Below the pieces are notes generated by a model that was not told the DNA's origin, did no database searches, and saw only the letters and a list, made by a program, of their open reading frames with translations. Source: Ananas comosus (lineage: Eukaryota > Streptophyta > Magnoliopsida > Poales > Bromeliaceae). From it: a stretch of 64,000 bases of DNA. The DNA lies in NCBI RefSeq assembly GCF_001540865.1, contig NC_033626.1, positions 12,492,065 through 12,556,064 of the forward strand, read 5' to 3'. The translations under genes and the position numbers were made by a program. Positions 49,401-61,400 of the stretch are shown here, piece after piece (within the stretch, counting starts at the first letter, position 1; each line of letters starts with the position of its first letter).

Positions 49401-52400
49401 TATTCTTTATTCTTGAAATCGAGTTATTATTATGTTGATTTCTTCTGGTTGTTGGGTGTACATTAGTCAATGTTTAGCTGATTTTTGTGACTTATATTTG
49501 TTTTCTGAAGTGTGGATATTAACTAATGTTAGTGGCCAAAATAGTCTATATCATGTATTATACTGATATTCTCGACAAACTTTTTCAGAAGACGGCAAGA
49601 AGGAGCTCATGCCTTTATTTGAAGGCTCTCAGGTAATTTTCTTCAATAAGCTTATTGAAAGCTGTCATGCTTGTATGGTTGTAAATATTCCTGTGCTTTT
49701 AGATGATATTTACATTCTTTTCATCTTTCATTCACTAGGATGTTTCAAAAAAAGCGTACGAACAACTTGCTGAACGTGCTAAGAATCTTGAGCAGGAATT
49801 GACCAAGTTAAGGTAGGGTTTCATTATATCTTCAACTCTTATTGTCTGGTGGCTCTGTTTCAGATTAATACAAAAAGTCTCACTTTATTGTTCTTTTCTA
49901 TATATATATATATATATAGCGAGAGAGAGGGAGGGGGGGACGGAGGGGATCTAGAACTCAGGTACTACGGAGTTGTTTTTGATGTTGGGACATCCGAATT
50001 GACGATCCACTCCATTCAAGTTGACATAGATTATTTGAATCTTATAGGAATCAAGTTTCATAATTTTTCGAAATCATTTTCTACTTCATCAAGTGGCCGC
50101 AAAATGAACGGTGGAAATCAATCAAGCCTCTAAAAATTGATGAGAGGACTCTCAAGTTCAAGATCAAGGTCATTCATTTTGATCAAAGATTAAAGAATTT
50201 TCTGCCAAAAATTTAACTAATTTAGAATGTGCTAAACCGTTAAACGAGAAAACGCATTATGTAGACCATTGTATAGAGTATTTGAATCTTGTAGGAATCA
50301 AGTTTTGTAAATTTTCGAAATCATTTCACTTGCTATCAAGTTAGTCTCGAAATTGAACAATTTTAAATAGAGTATTTGAATCTTATAGGAATCAAGTTTC
50401 GTAATTTTTCAAAATCATTTCACTAGTGATCAAGTAGTCTCGAAATTGAACATACCGTTATATAGTGTATTTGAATCTTCTTGGAATCAAGTTTCGTAAT
50501 TTTCGAAATCATTTCACTTGGGATCAAGTAGTCTTGAAATTGAACAATTTTAATGGTTTACATAATGCGTTTTTTTGTTTAACGGGGTAGCACATTCTAA
50601 ATTAGTTAAATTTGATAGAAATTTCTTTAAACTATCTTAGATCAAAATGAATGACCTTGATCTTGAATTTGAGAGTCCTATCATCAATTTTTAGAGGCTT
50701 GTTCGATTTCGACAGTTCATTTTGCAGCTGCTTGATGAGCTAGAAAATGATTTTGAAAATTACCGGACTTGATTTCTATAAGATTCAAACACACTATATC
50801 AACTTGATCAGAGCAAATTGTCGATTCGGATGTTCCGACATCAAAAACAAGTCCATAGTACAGGAGTTAGAATTCTCTTAAGGGTGCGTTTGGTTCACGC
50901 TATCTTTATAAGATTCCTAGTAATCCAATAGGAATAAAAAAATATGACGGTGTTTGGCTAAATGCACTAAGTAATCTAGTTGGTAATATTAGATTTACTT
51001 GGGAATGAGATGCATCCCAAAGTACTAATCACATTTCTTTGAGGGAGGGTGGGTATCCTTATATTAATGGGTTGGGGTAATTATAATATGTCTAATCTCT
51101 TATCTGCTGGCTAGTTGGTATTACTTTTCTTTGCACTCTAACCTCATATCTCTCTCTAAACTTATCTTTTTCTCTCTAAACTTCAACTCTTTTTCTCTCT
51201 CTAAACTAAGCTATTTCTTCCCTTCTTTTTTTAAAATCTCAACCCTCTCATTCTCTCTAATCTCGACTCTATTTCTCTTCCTATTTCTTTAATTATGCTT
51301 TCTCTTTCTAATCTATATTCTCTCTCTCTCTTTTCTAAAAAGATGTTGAAATTTTTTTATAGTATTATTTAAAATTAATTAAAAAAATAAATAAATTAAT
51401 TATATATTTTTGTAATCTTAAATAACATTGACTAAATAATATGACCGTACGAACCAAACACCGAAATACTGTATTCCTAGTAATAGGATGAATAGGAATA
51501 AGATTCTTGGATATCATTTTACTCCAATTAATCTTTCATAGTGCGAACCAAACGCGCCCTAAGATTATTATAGCTGAGCTCTATACATACATACATGCAT
51601 GAATGCAGTGCATGTGTGATGACGTACACATTAAATTAAATTTATATTTAAAATTAAAATTAAAATAAATTTTTGATTTTGAATCTAAATGGTTATTAGT
51701 GGTGAAATTTTGAATTGATTTCAAAATTTTAATTAAAACTTGAATTCAGATTTAAATTTATAAACAAACTCAAAATTTAAATTTAATTTCGAATCCATTA
51801 TTTGAATTTAAATAATTTTTGATTTTATAGGTCTATTTTTAAACCATTTTATTTTTCAAATTTGATTTATTTTTAGTAAGTTAATTATTAAAATTATTTT
51901 TTGAATGTGTATGGCATATTTTTTATTCCATCTGGATTCCCATTTTGTCAACTGAAAATTTCCTATCCGCAATAATATATACATATATATATATATATAC
52001 TATACATACTACTATATATATATATATATAGAGTTGGGCTAGAATACTATTGATAGCAAAACGTCAGTTTTGCTATCAAGTTTTTAGCCTTTGGATCAAC
52101 TCTTTTCACCATTTCTAACCATTGAATTAAATATTATAACCCAGTAGGGACCATTCAACCCTACGCGGACCATTCAACTCTAACTGACTAATATCATCCT
52201 AACCCTACAATTTCTAATCCAAAGGTTAAAAACTTGATAGCAAAAAGAGCGTTTTGCTATCAATAGTATTCCAGCCTAATACTATATATATATATATATC
52301 GCATTAATGAAGCATATTTTTATAATGTTTTTGCAGTCCTCGTAGTTCTTGGTTCAATGGAAGGTAATGCCATTTTAATGTAATATATTTTTTGACAACA

Positions 52401-55400
52401 ATTTCTTCCAGTGACATTTAATGAGACAGTGCAACTTCTATCACTTGAGCTTGAATTGTTATTTTTGCTATATAAGAAAGAGCATCACCGTGCGAGAGTC
52501 ATCCACCAATGCTGCTCAAAATAATGTACAAAATCGAAACAGCCCTTACCTTACCACTGAGCTTGTTCTTGAAATGTGAAGTCATATGCTTAGGACAATC
52601 AAGGAACTGTTAACTGTCACACATGGTGATACATTCAATTGATGTTGTCTACTTTAATACTTTATGCTATTTATGAAAGTTCACCTGCTTATTGTTATGA
52701 GTAGTTCAACTACCTGCTTGAGGTCTATAAACTTGGAGGTTTTAGTTTTCATGTCTATCTCCATTATATATCCATTATTTTTGTTTGACTGGCTATTTGA
52801 ACCTGTGATTGCATGTTTTCTCTAATACTTATAGGAGTGAGCTCACTACATTGCGAACAGAACGTGATAAAATGGCTTTGGAAGCCAATTTTGCTAGAGA
52901 CCGGCTTAATAGTTTCATGGCAGAGCTTGATCATCAGGTAAATTTTTTGAATTTCTGTTGACTTACATTCTCTCTATGTGCCTGTGGATATTCTTTTTTT
53001 TACCTTTAAAACCAAATTTTCATCTTCAATTAGTAGTGTTTTGCTTTTGATATACTTTTATTCTTCGTATTATAGTGTCATTTGATGCACTTTGCTTATT
53101 TGATGTTTGCCTTTTCCATTTTTGTTTGTTTTACCTTTATTCTTATCATTATAGAGGAAGGAAGCCAATGCAGTTTCAGGTAGAAATGTGGAGTTGACAC
53201 AATTATTGGTTGATTACCAAAAGAGACTACGCGAAAGTAGTGATTCTCAACAAGCCTCTGAGGATAAGTTGCGAAAGCTATCAATGGAGGTAGATATTAT
53301 CCCATCCTTGTATTTACAAGAGCATATTAACAACGACCAAGGGACGTCATATGTAATATATGGACAGGTATCTATTTTGAAGCATGAGAAGGAGATCTTA
53401 GTGAACTCGGAGAAGAGAGCTTTGGATGAAGTGCGCAGTTTGATAGAGAGAGTTCATCGTCTTCAGGTCATTTGTTGCCATTTATTTGTGTTTCAGCTTG
53501 GTTTCAACTTTTTTTATTTGTCATCTTTGGGTCTGATTGCCTCAACTTGCATAATTCCATTATTTTCAGCTGCTTTTGTGGCCCTATTGCATAAACATGG
53601 TGATAAATGTTATGTAATAGATAATATTGGAGTTTCCTACATCTCTGTTTACATATTGGTCAAGTCATGTCCTTTAGTTGTTTGATGCCCTTTTTTTAAT
53701 TTTCATTTATGTTATCCTACCATGGATGCATGTGTACTTCGATATCTAATCTCCAACATAGTCAGACTTAAAAGATCTATTTCTTGTACATGATACAGAC
53801 AAGCCTTGACACGATACAAACCACTGAGGAGGTTCGTGAGGTATGATTCTCACTTCACATCTTCTCTCGAACTTTTTCTTGAACTTCCTCATGCAACTTG
53901 TTGAGCCGTGTGACTTGGATGACTCAGAATGCGAGAGCTGTGGAAAGGAGAAATCAGGAAGAGCATGTTAAACGAATTGAAGTAAGGCTCCATCTTGGAT
54001 TTCTATTTGTTATTAATTTTCTTTTTTCCAACAAACCTTTGGTATTGGTTTGTTTTTTATTTTAAGTGTGTCCACACAGCCGATGGGAAAAGCTTTAAAT
54101 GCTTACACATTACCTAGTTCTTTGAAATCTGTACCCTGTGGTGGTAGTTTTGAGGGGGAAAGATTGACGTTTTCTACTCTCCGGGAAATATGTTTGCTTG
54201 GCTAATTTCCTTTTTCCTCTCTACTTGTCCTTTCTTATTTATTACTAATCTTGCTTGGTGATGTATATGTGTGTGTGTGCGTGTGTGTATGCACATATAT
54301 ACGTATATGCATACTAAATTTGATTTCATGGGGTTCTAGCGTGTCTTGTTCATATCNTGTGGTGGTAGTTTTGAGGGGGAAAGATTGACGTTTTCTACTC
54401 TCCGGGAAATATGTTTGCTTGGCTAATTTCCTTTTTCCTCTCTACTTGTCCTTTCGTATATATTGTTAATTTTGATTTGATGTGTATATGTGTGTGTGTG
54501 CGTGTGTGTATGCACATATATACGTATATGCATACTAAATTTGATTTCATGGGGTTCTAGCGTGTCTTGTTCATATCGTTTGCTGTTCTTGCATTATAAT
54601 TTTATGTTCTTCTCAGTTCACTTTGCAACATTTATGCTCAATGCTTGGCCTGGTTTTGCAGAGAGAGTGGGCAGAAGCTAAGAAGGAGCTTCACGAAGAA
54701 CGTGATCGTGTTCGTGCCCTAACGCTTGAAAAAGAAAAAGCTATAGAGACAACTGTTCATCAAGTAGAAGAAATGAGAAAAGAATTAACTGACGCATGGC
54801 GTGCGGTTTCTTCTGCTGAATCAAGGGCTGCTGTAGCAGAGGTTTGTTTACTTTGGAACTTGCGAAGTATTATGAATTAAATCAACCGGCCTCTCTGTGA
54901 TTTGCTGGATATTGTTTTGTAGGCTAGATGCTCAGATTTGGAGGGACGGATCAATGGAAGAAAGGTAGCTCTTAAATCCTTTGCTTAGTTATGATGTTTT
55001 CTTGCAAATTCTGTTCCTTCTATTTCTTATGGTCTTGCATTATTTTTTTCTCGCACAATAGAATGACCACAATTTAGTGCTATTCTGTCAGCTTAGTTTG
55101 GTTAGACACTGATTAATGTTTCATGACTAGCTGTTTGGCCTTATGGAGTCATTCCGTGCCTTGCTTGTTGTAAATTTTTGCTGTCAATATCTTGGTGTTG
55201 GGCGGTAGAACTTGACATTTGTGCATTATTCTTTATTAATTTCTATTAATCTATTTGAGGAAGAAAGAAAAAGATTTTATGAATAGGTAGCTAATTCTTG
55301 TTGTTGCATCTTTTCCTTGATAGAGCATAACAAAGGATGGCGCCCATGATGACTCATTGTTGTCCTCCAATGAGGTATATATATTCTGTGAGGTGGTTCC

Positions 55401-58400
55401 TCTTACATCAGAATTTTTTTTTTTTTTTTTTCAGAGCTCAATGCTTAAGAAATTATAAGATAATTTCTTAACCAAGTTTTTGGATTCTTGCAAATAACAT
55501 GCTTGAGGGGGTATATTATAAGACATTAATATACTGCCTCAAGCATAAAGTACTCTATTACAGCTCTCGTCTCATTATGGAATATGTTTTCAGATGCACT
55601 CTCTTCTACTTAGTTGATGCCATTATGGGCAGCTCTTTTTTCTTTGTCCCTCCCTGGAGTTTGCTCGAGAATTCTGCTACTTTTAGAAATGTCCTTTTCT
55701 CTAGTTACATAAACATGTTGGTTAAAGAAGAGTTTGGAAATTTTGTAAAATAAACCACCAGTATTAGTTGAAAGAAAGGAAGTATAACTAGTAGTGCTCA
55801 TTATGTGAATTGCTTGCCAGCTCTGCTGGAATCGTCTGTGCCTACAATAGTTCCTTCTGTCGTGGGACATAGACATCTCACAGCATATAAAATCTGTCCG
55901 AAGGACCTGTATACTTGAATTTCTCAGTTTTATAGTGCATTTGTGAGCTGACATATTATTCTGTACATCAAATCCATCTTTTACATCATAGGGTATAATA
56001 ATATGATATGGAGTTGATTCTCTGCCTTTTGTAGTAAGTTTTATTTAACACTTTGATAGCCTTTTGTGGTTCTCGAACATTTTAAAATACTACTAGGTTA
56101 CTGAGGAGCTGTGGAAAGCAAAAGAGGAAATGGAAAAACTGAGAGAGGAAGCTCAAGCAAACAAGAATTACATGTTGCAGGTGGTTTGACTTTTTACATG
56201 TCATTTTACCTTTTCCCCTTTATGCTAAACTAATGGTTTCTCTAACATTTAATATTTTATACTACAGTACAAAGAAATAGCCCACACAAATGAAGTGGCA
56301 CTGAAGCAAATTGAGTCTAGGCATGAGGAGTACAAGGCAGAGGTACTGTTGTTTCTCTTGTGGTTTCATGAACATATATCAATCTTTTCTGGCCTCTGTT
56401 ATTCACTTATTATGTGTTTTAGTATATTTAGCAAATATAGAGCATAAGTTATTTCCTTTGTTGCAGGCTGAAAGATTGAAGAAGACTTTTGAAGATGAAG
56501 TTTTGTCCCTAAGAAATAAGCTGTCTGAAATGGAGAAGAACTATGTATTGAAGTCTGAAGAAGCAAGCTCACTTATTGAAGCTAAAGAAAAAGAACTCCT
56601 TTCTGTATTGGCTGAAACTTCGGCCTTAAGAGATGAAGTTGCTCAGAAAGTGTAAGCTTTTCGACTTTTGGTTTTGAATATACTTTTGTCATTGAATGTC
56701 TAAATGCTCTTTTTGTAACCATCTATAGAACACGAATAGAGATGCTAGAAATTCAAGTATCCTCCCTGAAGGATGATCTTGATCAGGAACATAAACGCTG
56801 GAGAACTGCCCAAGACAACTACGAGAGACAGGTTTCTAACTGTCAGAATATTTATTGCTTATGGCAAACTAATGAATCTATGTGGTTTGATATCTTGTAT
56901 TAGAAGGCTGTTTGGCCTGGCTGAAGCTTCTGGAAAAGAGCTGTTTTAGGACAGCAGCTAGAGCTGTCCAGTGAAGAACTAAAATTTTCATTAAAATCCC
57001 CTTAACAGCTTTATGCACCAAATGCAGTCTGTCTCTTATTTGGCCTAGCTGGAGCTTCTTTAGGTGCCTAAACTCTTGATTTCCACCACAGCAAAAGCTC
57101 CAGATTTTTTTTTTTTTTTTTTTTTGAGTACAAATTATAGCTACTGCTTTTCCAATTTGAGAAATTATTCTAGAAGCCAGTCCAAGCAGGCCTCCGGGCT
57201 TCTACTTTTAGTGATGTATTTCTGTATGTTATGGATATGCTAGTGACTCTTATGATTCTTGTGCAATATTCTCCAGTGACTGCCAGTCATTCAGTTTGGT
57301 TGTGAATTGATGTTTTTGAGTGAATTAAAATTCTTGAACTGTTTGTGATTGCAAAAGTAATTAGTTTCTGATAGTTGACTTGTAATAGAAATCTTTCTCC
57401 CAGAAACTATATTTTTGTTTCCAAACTGTACGTTTGTTTCATTTTACTTCTATATTTCTTTAACAGTGATCAATTTGTAGGAATTCTGTAATGTAATTAT
57501 TTGATTCAGAGTTATCTTTTTGTTCTATAATTTGTCGGAAGCTAATTAACATTTGTATATATTCTGTAGGTTATTCTGCAATCTGAGACTATCCAGGAGT
57601 TGACGAGTGTTTCCAAAGAACTGTCTTCATTGCAATCTGAAATGGCAAAGCTCCGAGATATTTCAGATGCACAAAAAGTTGAAAATGTAATATTCCTCGC
57701 TTTTTCTATTTAAAATAAAGCCTTTCATCTGGTTATCCTTTGATGTCGTATTTCTTTACATTCTGTAATTTGCCAATTGATTTCGTCTGATTGTTAATAC
57801 GTTTCTGGTTTAGAGTTTGAAAGAACCTTTATCATGTGCTAGATGACATGGAAGGACTCATATTCATGGATCAGTCGTTCCTATATCATATAGTAGATGA
57901 CATGAAAGGATGCATATTCATGTATCAGTTGTTCCTTAAAAAGGATAGTTTTGCAGTGGAACAAAAAAAAATGTAGAGTATCTTCATTCCACTAGAAGTC
58001 CATTGATATAAAGATCCCATAGTTCCTTTCCAATCAGACACTGCACGTATTGCGGTGGCATACGGTTTCATGGTGCCAATGGTAGATAAACCAGAAGCTG
58101 AGAATACTTAAGCCTAACTTTTCCTGCTTCATGCCTATGGTGGTCAATTTGTACCTACCTTTTTCATACTCATCAAATGATAAGCGAAAAAGTTGTTTGG
58201 CAAATAATGATTATATATACATGCTGCTTCACAAGGTGAGCGCATAGTGATTTTGCCACATGTCGCATGCTAATACATGAGAGAGGATCCATGTAGTAGA
58301 GATGCTAGTTGAGCCGAGTATCATCACGAGTCATGACAGATTGACAGGTATCGTAGCACATACCATGCTGATGCCAAATGACCAAAAAATTGGGGGCATG

Positions 58401-61400
58401 TGGCGGCAATCAAATCTCCATGATCAAATGTCTTCTGATACATAATATGATTTTGCGGCTTGCTTTGTTGTTTTAAAATTATCAATCCTCAGGCAAGGAA
58501 CTTATAGTTTAGAATTTTTCCTTGTTTACATTTGAAATAGAAGAAAGGCGAAAAATACAGTCCTCTTCTTCTTTAATGGTCTCATATACGGTCATCCTAT
58601 GATCAGTTTGCATGGAAACTCTTTGCTGGGAATGTTACACATGTAAGAATTGGCATGTTACATAAAGAAAATTCTGCAATCTGTTTTTTAATTTTAATTT
58701 TTTAATGCTAGAGATCTGCTTTAGGAATCTGTTGTGTTTATCTCTTTATAATAATGTTTGCTTAGCATTAGTGTGAAACATCTGATGACTTATATATGCG
58801 ATCCACTAGATGTTGGCTGTCTGTGCTCAACATTTGGTGCATTTATTTGTTTTTCCTCTGTATTTACACATATTTGGTATTTAACACAGTTGTTTTAATT
58901 TTTTTCAGGATGCCCTGAAATCATCATGGGAACATGAAAAGCTGGAATTACAGAGAGATAAGGATGAAGCGCAAAGGAAGTATAATGAAATCAATGAACA
59001 GGTTTGTGTTAATGAAAATAGGTTTGTATTGAAACTTGGGCCTAAATACCTTTTGTTGTTTGTAACTTCAACGACTCCTAGATCATTGTTCTTTATTTGT
59101 CTGGTCTTTTTATTTCTGCTAGTATGAATCATACTGAATTGTGCTGTCAAATTAATCATACCAAAGTGTGCAGTTGCAATATGGCAGACTAAGGAACTAC
59201 TCAAATATGTGGGTAGTTGTCATTTATGTTGAGACTCGTATGCGTGTACATTTGTATTATATGTTCATGAAGTATTGCTGTGTTATTTCAGTCAAAGGAT
59301 GATCTTTCTGTTTAGCTTATGCATTTTAGCTTACTGGGGTTGGTCTATTATGTTGCTTATATAGATGCTCGTGAGATACGGTTGCTGATGTTAATCCAGA
59401 CTGAAAACTTTGGGCATTCTGGTTTTATTGGTTTCTCCATTTGGACACTAATTTGTTCCTACTTAGCATAAAGTTCAATTATTTGGATCATTATTTTTTG
59501 GTAGCTGAAATTTAAATTCCACCGTATGTACCATCGGATGATAAGGTACACAGTGTACATAATGTGGCACCCGCTAGTTGTACGAAGTTAGTTATTCTTA
59601 CACTACGGTGGTCTCATCCCCTAAAGAATAATATGATAGCTACATCTTTCGATCACCTGATCTCCTAATTTGTGAATTATTTAGTGAATCCAACTCCAAG
59701 TAGCTTGTAAAGGTGTGTATCACTGTTCATGGCTTCAATTTTTTTGCTTTTGAATCTGTTAGTTTTGTGTCTTGCTATTATTACGTTTATTCCTTCTGAT
59801 TACCATGTATATTCTTTTCTTCTTTGGCCTTTAGAATAAAATATTGCACAATCAGCTCGAGTCTTTGCGCATTAGATTAGCTGACAAGGAACGTAGCTTC
59901 GCTGGATTGTCATCCCAAACTGCAGATTCGCAAACGGAGAGTGATTTGCAAAATGTTATTAGTTATCTACGCAGATCGAAAGAAATAGTAAGTACACGTT
60001 GTCAGCAGTTTAATTAGACATTACAGATTATTATATTGATATGCACTCTGCCGTAAAACTGCAGGCAGAAACTGAACTGTCGTTGTTAAAGCAAGAGAAG
60101 ATACGGCTTCAATCCCATGTATGCTCTTGAAATTTTACTCACCTTTTACATAACCTTTTATGTTACTGTATCATTTCAGGACCCATTGGTTATGATCCTG
60201 CAGAAACAAACTTTGAATATAATTTATAGTTTATTCTCTTTTTTTGTGCCTGTTCAGCAGCCACTGGCTGTGATCTTGCAGAAACAAACTTTGAATATAA
60301 TTTATATTTATTCTCTTTTTTTTGTGCCCGTTCAGCTAGAAAATGCATTAAAGGCCTCCAAGGAGGCTCAAGCCTTGCTACATTCTCAATCTGAGAATTT
60401 TCAAACAACAGTTTTTAAAGATGAAGAATTCAAGTCCTTGCAGCTCCAGGTGATATTTCTATTGTCTTCCAGTGACTTCTAATCTATTTTGATAGGTTTT
60501 ATTACACTATAAGCTAATTGATTGAGTATTACTCTGGTAATCATGGTTTTTTACCACCAAATTATGGATGTAGGTAAGAGAGATTAATTTGCTTCGAGAA
60601 AGCAACATACAGCTGCGAGAGGAGAACAAACACAACTTTGAAGAATGCCAGGTCTGGATAAAGTTCTTTATCTTTGCAATCTCTCTATAATTTGTTTTAG
60701 AGAAACTTCAAAAGTGCTTTGTAAGTGAAGATTGGTGTACCGATGTGATGTTAAATGCATTTTGGAGTTGGGGCTTCATGACTAATTGTAGGCATGATTG
60801 CTCTCTTCCTAGAAACTCCGCGACGAAGCACAAAAAGCTAAAATGGAAGCCGAGAGATTGCATAATCTTTTACTTGAGAAGGAGCTAGAATTTGAGGCTT
60901 GCCAGAAGGAGGCTGAGACGCAAAAGATGGAGACACAACACCTCAACAATAGGATTGCCGAGGTAGACTTCAGCCTAAATTTGAAGGAAGATGTTTTATT
61001 TTTCTCTGTTCCATTAGAGGGGCTAATATATATTTCTTGTTGCAGTTAGTTGAAAGTTATAAGAGCATCGACCTCAAGGAATATGAACATATGAAGGATG
61101 AGCTTCAGAGTATCAAGGTTACTGACTTAATACTTCAACAGTTATTTTAAGTGCTGCAGGCTCTTTGAAGTTCATTTATGATGATAATTGTTGAAAATAG
61201 AAAAAAGGAAAGGGAAATATCTGAGTTTATGTGAGGCATAGCTATGTGTTGTTGTAGGTAACTTTTGTTTGGACTTCTCGATCTTTGCTTGTCAGATTGT
61301 GAAGGTTGAGAGTTAGAGGGATTACCGGGCTGTCAAAGCTTTCCATTTGTGTGGATTTATTCGGAAAGGGATCTTGTTTACAATGATTATATTGGTTAAT

